Of a stretch of DNA of 64,000 nt, positions 1-11,033 are shown in pieces (within the stretch, counting starts at the first letter, position 1; the number at the start of each line of letters is the position of its first letter). Both the position numbers and the translations under genes were made by a program. The stretch comes from Lumbricus rubellus (lineage: Eukaryota; Annelida; Clitellata; Crassiclitellata; Lumbricidae). The notes beneath the pieces are model-generated. The model did no database searches. It was not told the DNA's origin and saw only the letters and a list, made by a program, of their open reading frames with translations. Location: contig OX243821.1 of the NCBI GenBank assembly GCA_945859605.1, forward strand, positions 35,290,748 to 35,354,747, in the 5' to 3' direction.

Positions 1-162
1 TTTTTAAAGTATGATCATAGTTCTATTGATCTTTTATGACGTTTCAATCCGAATACTGGCGTCGTGTTCAGCATTATATAGATTTTGGTTACGATCTTTT
101 AGAGGTATTCACTCGAATAAATTTATCAAGGAAACAGGCAATTCACTTTTTTTATTTTTCTT

Positions 163-202
163 CTTATATAGCTTCCGATGACACTATATATAAGGTGTCG
201 AA
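163..202 (-). promoter_or_regulatory. Bipartite ACACC/TATA element
   Basis: Box CTTCGACACCTTATA; TATATAAG 28 bp on. Confidence 0.55.
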
Positions 203-307
203 GCCAAAAGGTGACCGATCATGACAAACGTTTCAAGCGTACAAATTTTACATTGAAAGCGAGACAAATGCTACATCGAGGTAGATGCAATACGAGTCTA
301 ATTAAAA

Positions 308-347
308 ACTTATAAAACATGTATTAAACCATTGTAAGGGTGTTTAA
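308..347 (-). promoter_or_regulatory. Bipartite ACACC/TATA element
   Basis: Box CTTAAACACCCTTAC; TTATAAGT 28 bp on. Confidence 0.5.
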
Positions 348-535
348 GGCGAACAACATTGCTCGCAGGTTGAGTGGCTGTTTCAGATAAGAACGTCATC
401 GTACTCTTTTATCCAGCATTGTGATCTTTAGTTTGTTTCATCATGTAGGATTTTGTTGAGACTGTGAAGCATTTAAAACCGAATTATTTCCTTATAATCG
501 AAAATCAATTCAATTATTGCGCTTGGCAAACAATA

Positions 536-575
536 TAAAACACCTGCGACTGACTTAAAGGTCGAGTATAAAAAG
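536..575 (+). promoter_or_regulatory. Bipartite ACACC/TATA element
   Basis: Box ACACCTGCGA is off consensus after ACACCT; TATAAAAA 27 bp on. Confidence 0.4.
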
Positions 576-584
576 GACAAAATA

Positions 585-1060
585 AAATAATAAATAATTT
601 AGTGCAGTAAGCGTCTTTTTTCCCACTTTCCAGCATCGACGGCAAAGCTCAAAGAATGTTGCAGAGTTACAATAGGCCTAATAAAAAAAGATCGTCTTCT
701 TTAGCGAATGCAGTTCGCACCAAGCCATGACACCATGGCGGGTCCCTCAGCAAGATGTAGAGCCTGGAGTCCTCCCGGAAAACGAAGAAGGCGGCACCCG
801 TTTACAATGTGCGACATCGTCTGTCTTTCTCCACAGCAGACATACGCCAAGTGTACGAGCACCGCGTGCGATTTTCATATGTCAAAGCTCACAAATCCCA
901 TCGGGTGCAGTACTGTACTCATGCAAGGTGTTTTCATTATTGGTTCTGATTCTGGCGCTCGTTCGCCGCCATTACGTGGATAAGATTACGTCAAAATAAT
1001 GTCGAGTGTTCTTCGTTTGGTGCGCTGTCAGCCTCGCTTTGAAGCAGGTTACTTAATAAG
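585..1060. other. No gene seen
   Basis: Two overlapping open frames of about 90 codons lie in this stretch without recognisable domains or splice context. I see nothing else to support a gene. Confidence 0.4.
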
Positions 1061-1061
1061 A

Positions 1062-1095
1062 AATCTAATCTAATCTAATCTAATCTAATCAAATC
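1062..1095. repeat. (TAATC)n microsatellite
   Basis: About six pentamer units, possibly the tail of a degraded retroelement. Confidence 0.85.
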
Positions 1096-1148
1096 TTATA
1101 TAATCTATTCTTTTCTTGCTTTGTATGTAATAGCCTATTATTACTGGT

Positions 1149-1710
1149 CTAGTACTTTGCTCGTGCTGTAATATGCCGAGCAAATTCCTGTCCAGGGTAA
1201 CGACCTCTGTTGTCATAGACCCCAGCGTTACCACTCCTTTGGGTTTTTTCACAAGATCTTGGGTTTTTTATCCGAACTTGGGAAATGGGTTTTTTTTGCG
1301 AGGAACTTGGGTTTTTTCTTGTTTTTTTTTTCGGCGCAAAAAATCTTGGTTTTTTTCGAAACTTGGGAAATGGGGTTTTTTCGTGAAAAACTTGGGTTTT
1401 TCGGCCAAATCTTGGGATTTTTGCTAAAGATTTATATGAAATGACTAAAAAAAAAAGGTCGTCAGATTTTTTGGAAGGTAAAATGGAATTTTTTTGTGAA
1501 ATTTCGGAATAAATTTAGCCGGACGACTAAAAAAAAAAAAAGGTCGTCAGAAATTTTTTTGACGAAAATTTGTAAAATTTCGGAAGATTTGGGCAACTTG
1601 GGTTTTCTTGGGCTTTTTCGACCGACCAACTTGGGTTTTTTTTATTTTTCAGTGTGGCAACGCTGATAGACCCTGGTCAAATCGGATCCATCCATTGTTC
1701 GACCGATTAA
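1149..1710. repeat. Family R repeat, split by a hAT element
   Basis: Family R begins CTGGTCTAGTAC, continues through ATATGCCGAGCAAATT and TCATAGACCC and ends near GGATCCATCC. Other copies lie near 3219, 4919, 27415, 32008 (minus), 51335, 57290 and 58575. This copy is interrupted by the element at 1223-1665. Confidence 0.75.
1223..1665. mobile_element. Non-autonomous hAT element, copy 1
   Basis: Ends CAGCGTTACCAC and GTGGCAACGCTG are inverted repeats, with 8-bp duplications ATAGACCC on both sides. The interior is low-complexity (repeated CTTGGGTTTTTTC) and has no transposase. The target is the family R repeat, whose uninterrupted form is present elsewhere. A second copy is at 25013. Confidence 0.85.
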
Positions 1711-1719
1711 GACAAGAAA

Positions 1720-2220
1720 AATTGACTGTGGGTAAAATTGAGTAATTAATTGAAAATGAGAACGGACCTCGGTCATAATAACCTCATTATCCATCCTTAT
1801 ATCTATTATCTACATATAATATGCATTATACACCGTGTCAAAAAACTGTGCAAATATGTTGTTGACCAGTAGCGTCGCCGTCTAAGCGCTTGTGTCCGTA
1901 TGCGGGTCACATTTTGAACACCGTTTCTATCACTTTTAAGCAGATCTGTCATAACAATTAAAACAATATGCTAAATAAACCATATTTTACTTTACTGTGT
2001 GCTAATTCAGTCGTCAGATAGTTTGTTGCAAGTAATAAAATGTAGGCATTATATGAAAAAAAATTACTTCTGGGTTTAACAAGGTAGTGCGGTGATACGA
2101 GTAAGGTGAGGTGGAAAATTTATATATAGCATAGCATTTAGCCATTTTTCCATCTACTTACCAAAAATTATTAAAATTGGTGGAAATTTGACAAAGTTCT
2201 AAAAGCAGTTTTTTGTCCAG
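1720..2220. other. No gene seen
   Basis: AT-rich sequence without a coding signature; one ACACC near 1828 lacks a TATA-like partner. Confidence 0.4.
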
Positions 2221-2223
2221 AAT

Positions 2224-2263
2224 TTACACACCCTTATAACGATAGTAATTGCATCATATAAAG
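2224..2263 (+). promoter_or_regulatory. Bipartite ACACC/TATA element
   Basis: Box TTTACACACCCTTAT; ATATAAAG 28 bp on. Confidence 0.55.
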
Positions 2264-2499
2264 ACGTGTGATAGCGATGATGAGTGCTTCAATGATGGTT
2301 ATGAAGAAATAATTGTATAACAATGATGATTTAACTGTACAATGAAAACGAAAATAAAGAAATGGCCCTTGTAGCCACACAACGTCGTTAAACAGTACTG
2401 CAACTACTCACTCTTAGAAAATAAATTTCATGACCAACCCCAGTAAAGATTAGTAAAAAACTTTATAGCTGCCATACAGTTACGAGATCAACTACTGTT

Positions 2500-3035
2500 T
2501 CCAGGATGATATACGCTGCTCCTGCCTGGTGGGGCTTTACTACTGCTCAGGACCGAGCCAGGATCGAGCGCCTATTATCAAGAGTCCGTCGATCAGGATA
2601 CTTGCCTAATGACTCGCCTACTGCGGCTGAATTGGTTGATCTTGCTGATGCTTGTTTTCTAGCTGCCTTCCATGTTCTTCGACCGCTTTTCCCACCGGTT
2701 GCTGATCGTCCATACCAATTGAGGCCACGCCCTCACAACTTTGTATTGCCAACCAAAGATGACAGACATTACATCTCTCGAGTTTTGTATAGAAAGGCAC
2801 CCTATGTTTATTAATTATGATTAATTGTCTAATCTCATTATAGTTGCCTACAGATATAAACATAGAAACATTCTTTTGTAATTTCTGTAATTTTTTTGAC
2901 CTTATCATAAGACAAATCCAACAGACAAGGCTAAAGATATTCTATATATTGTAATTGATAAACTGCTTTTTGTACCTGACAGCGGTGTGTCTATCAGTCC
3001 TTGTTACCATTAAACGAATATAATAATAATAAGTT
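2500..3035 (+). mobile_element. LINE 3' end with ORF2 C-terminus
   Basis: An open frame at 2506-2814 encodes YQLRPRPHNFVLP and YISRVLYRKA, the C-terminal tail of a non-LTR retrotransposon polyprotein after the reverse transcriptase. The untranslated tail ends in TAATAATAATAA. 5'-truncated; related to the copy at 9035. Confidence 0.7.
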
Positions 3036-3058
3036 TTCATTAGAACTTTGCATTAATA

Positions 3059-3098
3059 ATAGACACCTTTTAAATATGTTCAAACTGCCTAATTTAAT
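3059..3098 (+). promoter_or_regulatory. Bipartite ACACC/TATA element
   Basis: Box AGACACCTTTTA; AATTTAAT 28 bp on, a weak TATA. Tandem with the next element, 87 bp downstream; the pair is repeated at 6509/6595. Confidence 0.45.
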
Positions 3099-3145
3099 TG
3101 TAACGCGTCAAAAAAGATTTAATCGTAACAAAAAATTCTTTAAAT

Positions 3146-3185
3146 TAACAAACCTTTAAGACGTGGACCAGAGCATTATATAAGT
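3146..3185 (+). promoter_or_regulatory. Bipartite ACACC/TATA element
   Basis: Box AAACCTTTAA (C to A change); TATATAAG starts 27 bp on. Confidence 0.45.
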
Positions 3186-3218
3186 ATCAGGCTTGGCTAT
3201 TAAAAAATATTACTTGTA

Positions 3219-3303
3219 CTGGTCTTTTACCGTGCTCATAAGTGCTGTAATAAGCCGAGCAAATTTCTGTCCAGGGTAACGACCTCTGACAGTTGTCATA
3301 GAC
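3219..3303 (+). repeat. Family R repeat
   Basis: Shares ATAAGCCGAGCAAATT and the CCAGGGTAACGACCTCTG block; cut at TCATAGAC by the following hAT-like sequence. Confidence 0.7.
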
Positions 3304-4490
3304 CAGGGGTCTCAAACTCAAGTCCTCGTGTGGGCCAAATTTGAAAATTTACGGTGTCTCGCGGGCCGCAACATAAAATCATGTCTTGCAAGTTAAACTA
3401 TTTATAAAGGGTGAGGGTTACAATGCTGTAGGCCCTCTAATGATACCATCCTGTAAAATCACCTAAGTTAATAATACTAATAATACTAATAGTTATACTT
3501 TCAGTGTAACCATAGTGGTACTATACACAAAATTGAAATCTCAGAGTCACAAAGATAGGATATATGAAGAGCATCAATAGCACATTTAGTAAGCCTAATA
3601 GGCCTACCTACCATAGGCGTACGGGAGATTTCAGCAGTGGGGGGGGGGCTAGGACTTTACTTCTGCCTGAAAAATTAATCTCGTGGTGGAAAATACTATT
3701 TTTCCCAGACAAAAAAAGTTGAGGACCTTTTTTTAGTCATCGGGTTGAAATCGTGCGAAAAATGGCTTCGTTGCAAATTTTGTCCGGGTCTGTCATGCCC
3801 GAAAAACAGACTTCCCCAAAATGGGGGGGGGGCATTTGCCCCCTCTGGAACCCCGCTTCGTACGCCTATGCTACCTACAACTAAACTTGTAGCATCTTTA
3901 AATGTTAAGGTATTATACTATAATAATTATAGTGAGTCAGAGGTGATCAGGTGTGATTAGCGATACACATCGTCTGACAACTTTTGAGATGCGAAGAATC
4001 AGAGTATAGGCCTACAGCTTCCACAATCCACATATTCAGCCGTAACTGTCAGGCGTGTCATTTGAGATTTATTAATCTTCATTAATTAATTAAAAAGCTA
4101 ATAATTATTTTGTAGGTAATGCCAAATATCGCCATTAGCGTGTTGCAGTAGCCTACTGCAGGTGCAGATTTTGGAATTTTTCTTGTAGTAAAAAAGTGTA
4201 GAATACCGGAGTATCAACCTCATTGTAAATTACTTCTGCTTCAGCATGGTGTTACACTGAACGCCCACTATAATTCTATATGCATATCTGCTGTTGCAGA
4301 TTGACTATCCAGAGCAAAACTTAGAAGAAAACAGTTTGAACCTTGGTTCAAATCGCAAAATAACAGCAGCAGAATTCGGTTTTGAACCAATTTCTTTCAT
4401 TAAATATAAAAAAACAAATAGAAAACTAGATGGCTCTCGCGGGCCGCATTATTCGGGTCCGCGGGCCGCATGCCTAGAATTTACTAGAAT
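3304..4490. mobile_element. hAT-like relic with nested insertion
   Basis: The left end CAGGGGTCTCAAACTC is a common hAT terminus, and GCGGGCCGCA motifs recur near both ends. The expected right terminus is not intact. Contains the element at 3612-3870. Confidence 0.5.
3612..3870. mobile_element. Non-autonomous hAT element, 259 bp
   Basis: Ends CATAGGCGTACG and CGTACGCCTATG are perfect 12-bp inverted repeats, flanked by 8-bp duplications CTACCTAC. The interior has G and C runs and no transposase. Confidence 0.85.
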
Positions 4491-4841
4491 TTGGAATTAT
4501 TACAGTGTCCAAAAGCAATCGCCACCCGTATTATAACAAAAATTCGTTTCTAACAGAAATCATTAATGTCCAAATGTTCATCTCAATCCCAGTGGTCACC
4601 ATTTGCAAATGAACTAAGTTTTATTAGGAAATATTGGACTGTTATCTTGAGTCGAACTCGAAGCATATTTTATTACTTTAATAGACGCATTCCATTTTAG
4701 TTCGTATATTTTTAAAATCTTATATCTGTACGTGGAATATGCCTGTGTATAAAGGTAATGATTTATTATACCCATTTGAAATGAATAAGAAGTGCATAAC
4801 GAATGTGTGCGTCGGTTGTCATGCACCTACATATGCCAATC

Positions 4842-4881
4842 TTAGACACCTTTTTATCATTTATAACATCTAATATTAAGT
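4842..4881 (+). promoter_or_regulatory. Bipartite ACACC/TATA element
   Basis: Box CTTAGACACCTTTTT; TATTAAGT 28 bp on. Confidence 0.55.
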
Positions 4882-4916
4882 ATACTACATCCACAGTGCA
4901 GCATGAATTAAAATTT

Positions 4917-5032
4917 ACTGGTCTAGTACCTTGTACCTTGCTCATAAGTGCTGTAATATGCCGAGCAAATTTATGTCCAGGGTAACGGCATCTGTACAGT
5001 TGTCATAGACCCTGGTCAAATGGGATCCATCC
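4917..5032 (+). repeat. Family R repeat, near full length
   Basis: Contains ATATGCCGAGCAAATT, TCATAGACCCTGGTCAAA and GGATCCATCC without interruption, so it serves as an empty-site reference for the 1223 insertion. Confidence 0.75.
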
Positions 5033-5033
5033 A

Positions 5034-5130
5034 GTGCTGCATGAATAAGTTGCCTAGCAGACTCCGCAAGCGTTTGAAAGACATTCTTCTTGATATTGTC
5101 ACTTGTCAGTTTGGGAACGCCTATTAGGAG
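5034..5130 (+). mobile_element. LINE C-terminal fragment
   Basis: One frame reads LRKRLKDILLDIV, like the C-terminal RT-LINE fragment at 11040 on the other strand. Confidence 0.4.
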
Positions 5131-5449
5131 TTTCTACGGAAATGGCGCTACATATAAATTTACGAATACAATTACAATTACTGTAAATTAACAAACGTAT
5201 TATTATTATTATTTTCCACTAAGGCGTCTAAAAAGTAGATGGCATTTTTTCGCACTTGTGGCTGATATAAAATTTCTTTTCCATTTGGATTGATATAGAG
5301 TCGTGTAAAAGTCTTATAAAGGTATTCTAGAAGACAAAACGTTTCTGTACAACCTGTTTTGATACGTCGAGTGTGCATTTTGTAAACCAACCTTCTATAA
5401 TAATTCCCAGCAAATGAGCAATTTATTGTGTTTTCCGATGTTAAATAAT

Positions 5450-5489
5450 TTGCACACCTTTAAAAGCGTGCTCATAGTATTATATAATA
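5450..5489 (+). promoter_or_regulatory. Bipartite ACACC/TATA element
   Basis: Box TTTGCACACCTTTAA; TATATAAT 27 bp on. Confidence 0.55.
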
Positions 5490-6124
5490 ATTTCGCTTGC
5501 AACCCGGGTTATTCCGTTGCGCAGCAAAAGAAGTGCGTTCTAACACGAAGAGTATGGTGTCGATCCGTGCTAATACATGAAAAATCAATTATGGATATCC
5601 AGGAATTCGCATTTGCTCATTGCCAAGTTCGACGGCCAATTTTGAGCTTCAATCATTCATCTGATCATGCCATATCCCAATTCTATTGAACATCATTCTA
5701 AATTTTATGTGGTAATCTACATGTACATGCGGAATTTCAATTTCTTTTACTCTTTTCCGGAAGCGTTGCTAAACCAATTATTCTCCTTGACACTTTCGGG
5801 TCGGGAGCGCCTCTCAGGAGTTTCACCGGAAGTTATCGGATTATTCCTGCATCTGATATTGGCACTGACCATGCTAAATGTGATCACATTGCAGAGTGGG
5901 CTATAGAGATTGCAACTTGAGCCTTAATCATAGTACGTCATGTGAGACCATTTTTAGGCGACTCTGTTCCAAAACTTTTGATTGCCTCCCGCCATTATAG
6001 ACAAGGAACGAGTTGATATAATCAACGGAGTTTTCTGCACACATTGATAGCATTGTCTGTAAAGCAAAGCAATCATTTCATGCACTTCGTATCGTTATGT
6101 CGCAGTGTTAGTGCATGGCGAGTA

Positions 6125-6192
6125 ACTCCGCCACTGGTTTCTCTCTGCCAGTGCCAGTCCCAAGCCTTGATAAAGGAGGAGGGCGTCGCTAA
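6125..6192. repeat. Dispersed repeat block (GCCAGTGCCAGTCCCAAGCC)
   Basis: Matches blocks at 38030, 30545 and 56485 (the latter two reversed), each next to GACGCCCTCCTCC or GTGGCGGAGTT. No coding potential seen. Confidence 0.6.
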
Positions 6193-6246
6193 TGGTCTTT
6201 GTTACCATGCACACAGCGATCGCTGTGTGCATGGTAACAAAGACCA
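6193..6246. repeat. Perfect 54-bp palindrome
   Basis: Both halves are exact reverse complements with no loop, centred on GCGATCGC. It sits where the related repeat at 38085 has only the left half-arm start. Confidence 0.95.
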
Positions 6247-6299
6247 ACAAAGACGTTAACCTTCATCCCACATTTTACATACGTTGTTTACCAACCGGG

Positions 6300-6460
6300 G
6301 TCCGAACGGACCCAAAATACATATACATACATACTTGTATATTATACGCAAGACACCCAATCCGGATCGCCGGGAGCCCGACATAGAGCGCACTACAATA
6401 GTCGAGGCGAGAGACCACAAAGACATTTGCGACGCCCGCTTCATCCCAGTCAGGACTAGC
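6300..6460 (-). mobile_element. LINE reverse transcriptase fragment
   Basis: Minus-strand frame contains VVSRLDYCSALYVGLPAIR, the RT segment seen as TSRIDHCCSILVGLP at 43.9 kb. Truncated at both ends. Confidence 0.65.
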
Positions 6461-6508
6461 AACTAATTTATGGCTGCAATAAGTTGTCATTAGAACTTCG
6501 TATTAATC

Positions 6509-6548
6509 TTATACACCTTGAAAACTTATTCAATCAGCCTTATTTAAG
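6509..6548 (+). promoter_or_regulatory. Bipartite ACACC/TATA element
   Basis: Box ATACACCTTGAA; TATTTAAG 28 bp on. First of a tandem pair. Confidence 0.5.
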
Positions 6549-6594
6549 AGTAACGTGTCAAAAGGAATTAATCGTATTCTTCAATACCCTCAAT

Positions 6595-6634
6595 TTACAC
6601 ACCTTTAAGACGTCGCTCAGAGCATTATATAATT
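6595..6634 (+). promoter_or_regulatory. Bipartite ACACC/TATA element
   Basis: Box TTTACACACCTTTAA; TATATAAT 27 bp on. Second of the pair, 86 bp after the first. Confidence 0.6.
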
Positions 6635-6869
6635 GTCGGACTTGGCGCTTGGTGCAAGTTAGTTCATCAATAATATTGAAAAAGAAAAATTTGAAGACGA
6701 GGAAAAGATGACGATGATGATGATGTGTTCAATATAACCTGTCGTTATAATTATCTTTCTTTCAGTCGCCTCAAACTAAACAACACGTCCGCTATCCAGT
6801 GACGGAGGAGCTCACAGCCACACTTTTTAACGTCACTATGTACCAGGCACTGGTCCAGGATGCGGTGTG

Positions 6870-6887
6870 TCAGCTCCACCTCCATCC

Positions 6888-6934
<47 letters not shown>

Positions 6935-6960
6935 TACAGGGATGGAGGAGGAGCTCACAT
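6870..6960. repeat. AT-rich palindrome with (TA)n core
   Basis: CTCCACCTCCATCCCTG and CAGGGATGGAGGAGGAG face each other around about 45 bp of alternating TA, forming a possible cruciform. Confidence 0.85.
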
Positions 6961-7495
6961 GTGCCGATCTGGACAACGTCTACGGTGAAACATTGGAAGA
7001 AGAGAAACAGAGAAACTCCATCAAACATCTGGATTTCCAACACCCTCGTTTCTCCTTTCCAATCGAACCAATCCTCCATCTCAGAGATTCAATTATTCAC
7101 CAACGAGTACATTGAATGCTCCAGCGCAACGCACGGATATTGCTCCGATCAGATGTCAACATCACCCAACACAGCTCACAGCAATACACGTAAGCAGCCA
7201 ACGATCATATTTACGAAAGTCATGAGACAATGCGACGACGTTCAGTTGTTGAGAATGAAGGATTCTTCAGCGGCGGGGGCCTGCTGTGGCTTGCGAGGGC
7301 TTTGCTATGCTGGAGGGACCAGGCGGGGTAAAGATGTGCCATAGATTAGGAGGAGTAATAGGAGGCATTGAGGTTCAACAGTATGAGTCGCCATCTAGGG
7401 ATCAGCAGCTGCAACAGCGGACTCTAGCGAATGCAACGGGAAACTATTCTCTTTTAAACTATGAAAGGCATTATTTCTTAAAGGGGTTGAACTGT
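6961..7495. other. Unrecognised, partly open sequence
   Basis: A frame running through 7344 lacks recognisable motifs. No splice-bounded exon could be argued. Confidence 0.3.
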
Positions 7496-7498
7496 CAC

Positions 7499-7538
7499 TT
7501 ATACACCTTTTTCAGTCTTTTCTTCGCTAATAAATACC
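7499..7538 (+). promoter_or_regulatory. Bipartite ACACC/TATA element
   Basis: Box TATACACCTTTTT; TAATAAATA overlaps the 28-bp position. Confidence 0.45.
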
Positions 7539-7639
7539 GCCGTATGATTTGAAAAAATTACTCGATGGTGTTTAGGATACCATTCATATTCCTAATTGTA
7601 ATTGTAGCCTAGTCGTATATTTATAAACGTCCCCCTTCG

Positions 7640-7923
7640 TGAAAACTCCTCAGAGACGCTCCAGAGTAGTAGCCTATAACTTGGTAATCTATCGCTTTAG
7701 TGCTCTAAATTATTCGCCTTATAAATATAAATATCCTTTCTCCGTTGCTGGCCATGCGACCCTGTTATCCTTCGTCAAATACCTTTTGGCCTTTCTACTT
7801 CTACTTCATTTCTTTCTCTTCTCAAGACTGTCTTATTCGACCGGGGTTGGACTGGGAGCGCTCCTGAGTAGTAACCTTGAAGGAGCGCTGTATAAAATTT
7901 TCAATAAATAAATAAATAAATAA

Positions 7924-7979
<56 letters not shown>

Positions 7980-7985
7980 ATATAA
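7640..7985 (+). mobile_element. LINE 3' end with (AAAT)n tail
   Basis: GGGAGCGCTCCTGAGTAG, TTGAAGGAGCGCTGTATAAA and a long AAAT tail form the 3' terminus shared with copies at 31845 and 35360. The reverse complement of this terminus forms one end of the SINEs. Confidence 0.75.
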
Positions 7986-8762
7986 CTAAATACATCTCAA
8001 ACTTCATTCAGAGGCCATCATCTGAATCTTTATCTTGCTCAATGCGTCTTGATCTTTTTGTTCCAATGAATAAAGACGTTAGCTGTGGTTGTTCCGCTCC
8101 CTTGGAATGACCTTCGAACCGTGCCATGCACTAATCTAATTACGTGTTTCCTGATAAGTATCTCGTTCTTTAAAAACATTTCTTTCTCCCCCCTTCCCTT
8201 GATCGTCGTGCTGATAGCGCATCTGAATGACCATTCTGCGAGAAGCGCGATATAAATGTATAGACATGGGCGTCCGCAGGATTTTTTCTAGACGGGCGCA
8301 AACGTTTAAATAATTGTCACATGGTCTCAATTTAATGGGTGACATTTTGAATTTCCGTATAGTGTGAGGTCGCCGCGTAGGGAACTTTGGCAAGTCTATT
8401 TTAGGAGTTTATTATGAAGTGACGCTAAATAAATTCTTGCTTACTACACTGTACATGATTGCGGGGCGCGGTGGGGTATGTTCGTTGCCTTGGATACGTT
8501 TAGTCTGTCTGTGTGTCTGCTACCCCTCCCTCCCTCCCTCCCCTCACACCCTCCCATTAACAACGATTAAAAAAATTTATTGTCGTTGCTCTGCCAGTCA
8601 TCGGTAACTGTAGCAGTAATAATAATTGTAACATCGATTTGATTTCTGTGTTAGATTAAATCATTCATCTCAAGAATTTACGCAGCGCCCTTTCAAGAAG
8701 TCCACTCAGAGGCGCTCCTAGTCAAGTCGTGATATTTTAACGAGGATATAAAACACTGGCGA

Positions 8763-8802
8763 GTTAACACCTTTAAAAAGGTTGAAGCTAATGTTATATG
8801 TA
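8763..8802 (+). promoter_or_regulatory. Bipartite ACACC/TATA element
   Basis: Box GTTAACACCTTTAA; TATATGTA 28 bp on. Convergent with the next element. Confidence 0.5.
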
Positions 8803-8846
8803 ATTAAGAACAAGATGAGTCAATTACAATTCCTGCTCATTATCAG

Positions 8847-8886
8847 ATTTATATAGTGTTGACGTAACTTATTTAAGGGTGTCTGT
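8847..8886 (-). promoter_or_regulatory. Bipartite ACACC/TATA element
   Basis: Box AGACACCCTTAA; ATATAAAT 28 bp on. Its TATA faces that of the plus element about 45 bp away. Confidence 0.55.
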
Positions 8887-9034
8887 TATTATCAGTCTTC
8901 CCAATTTCTTTCTCTTTGCTTGCGTTAGACGAATTACACAACAGTGTACACCGCCTCGTTAATTCTGTCCGTCTCTGTCTCTGTCACTGTCCTTATGTCT
9001 GCCTGTGTCTCTAAGTCTGTCTTTATTTTTTCGG

Positions 9035-9300
9035 CGGTTCTGACAAGACCAGGCCATGTCCTCCACGAGTTGCTTCCACCAGCGAAACAAACGGGTTATA
9101 ACCTGCGCCCCAGACACCATGATCGGGTACTTCCACGAGCAGACAATCAAATGAGGAAGACATTTATAACTAGAATGTTATTTACATATTAATTAATTAG
9201 TTTGTTTAGTTTTAATAATTTTTATGTTAAATTTGTATGTGATACTTGTTCACCAGAGTGCTGTTTGGCAGCTGGTTAAGAAATAAAGAATATACTTATA
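9035..9300 (+). mobile_element. LINE 3' end with ORF2 C-terminus
   Basis: Frame ending at 9192 reads HVLHELLPPAKQTGYNLRPR and VLPRADNQMRKTFITRML, the same C-terminal module as at 2506. Confidence 0.7.
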
Positions 9301-9317
9301 CGTATGCCTGTCTGACT

Positions 9318-9436
9318 TATCTGTATGTATGTATGCATGTATGTTTGATGGTATGTCTGCATGCTTGTCTGTCTGTCTGTATGTCTGTATGTCTGTCTGT
9401 ATGTCTATTTGTGTGTCTGTCTGTCTGTCTATCCCT
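9318..9436. repeat. (CTGT)/(ATGT) microsatellite
   Basis: Imperfect tetranucleotide run. Confidence 0.9.
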
Positions 9437-9635
9437 CTCGCTCAACTTGGATCCATACCTGAGAATGTCTTCATTTCCGAATCTGTCTATAAGTATCACC
9501 TTCAGACTAACAAGGAAACATTCAGAGACAGAAATGTGAGTGACCATGCTAGTGTCTGTCTGAATGTTCCTCACTTGTCTGTATGACTACTTTTTACTAT
9601 ACGTATCACTTTTCTGTGTTTGTTTTTTTATGCTT

Positions 9636-9851
9636 GTATGCGCACTTACTATTGCGCCCTTCAAGCTTCCCTCACTCAGAGGCGCTCCCAAATACAGTGC
9701 CGACACTGCATCGAAGTTTCACGTCGAAGCGCTGAGCAATTGTGAGTGAAGGACATGACCAAGGTCCCTTCGCGGCAACTTTAGGTGGATTCGAACCTGC
9801 AACCATTCGGCTGCATGGTGACGAACATACCCACTACACCACCGCGCCCCA
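9636..9851 (-). mobile_element. tRNA-derived SINE
   Basis: On the minus strand a tRNA-like head has an A-box-like TGGTGTAGTGG and a B box GGTTCGAATCC. It is followed by a body and a tail CTCTGAGTGAGGGAAGCTTG that matches the LINE 3' end. Confidence 0.85.
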
Positions 9852-9892
9852 TACTGACTATTTACGTTTATACACTTTCTATTTAGACTCAT

Positions 9893-10130
9893 GACCTTCA
9901 TTGGCTTCTGAGCTTTGCGCGAATCATATGCAAATCCCTGCAGGGCTTAGCGCCTAAATACACTTGCGACTTAATGGGCAAGCCTCTTTCTGCAAGATCT
10001 TCACGCCCTCTTCGTTCTGCTTACGGTGATCGCCATCATTGTCGTCTCCTGCGTCGACTTCACTTCCGAAATCCTCTGCGTCAAAATGCAGGCTTTTTCC
10101 ATTGGGATGTCCAGCTCTTACACTCAATAT
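9893..10130 (+). mobile_element. CR1/L2-like LINE C-terminal fragment
   Basis: Frame reads LHWLLSFARIICKSLQGLAP then KYTCDLMG and RSSRPLRSAY, the region after the RT domain in CR1-like ORF2 proteins. Confidence 0.75.
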
Positions 10131-10275
10131 ATGTAATATGAGATTTATTAATTTAAGTTAAACGACACAGTGTGATTGCGACTAACAGTAGCGTCGCCTG
10201 TACGGACGATTGGGACTGGCACACGCGACAAATTCGAGATTGTTCATCATTGGTAACAACCTTTTAAAAGATTGG

Positions 10276-10588
<313 letters not shown>

Positions 10589-10599
10589 AAGTTAAATAG

Positions 10600-11030
10600 T
10601 TATAATTTTATTTAAATGTTTTAAATCTTGTTTAGGCCTAGGCCTATATGTAAGATTATAGACTCCCTAAAAACGGCAATGCCGTTACATACCCTTCAAA
10701 CAATATAATAAGATCTATATAAGGATCGCGCTGTGCTTTGGAGATCAAATAGGTCGCTTCTAGAACTGTTACAGCTCTTCCATGTGGATCTAGGTGTTTT
10801 TGTCAAGATGTCGCTTTTACGTTACGGCGGCTTTTCTGACATTTAAAAAAGAATTTTCGATAAAAATATACGAAGACAAGTAAAAGTCCCTCTATTTAAG
10901 AATAGATTTTCGATTTTCGAGCGAATGAATAAAAGAAAAGGTCGCCAGAAATAATCTGAAGTCCGAAAATTCAATGCATTTTTCATAAATTTATAGAGAC
11001 TGAGTATTTTTTTGTAATTGTAATTGAACA
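10600..11030. other. No gene seen
   Basis: AT-rich, no coding or repeat signature beyond short frames. Confidence 0.4.
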
Positions 11031-11033
11031 TTT

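Noticed and set aside
708..999. Overlapping 90-codon frames as a gene
   Set aside because: No domain, splice sites or codon signature; length is within chance for this window.
6799..7344. 181-codon frame across the (TA)n hairpin
   Set aside because: The frame passes through alternating TA encoding Ile-Tyr and has no recognisable domain on either side.
9735..9851. Functional tRNA genes at the A/B-box sequences
   Set aside because: Each A/B-box pair is followed by the same SINE body and LINE-like tail, and no cloverleaf with a proper anticodon arm and acceptor stem can be drawn.
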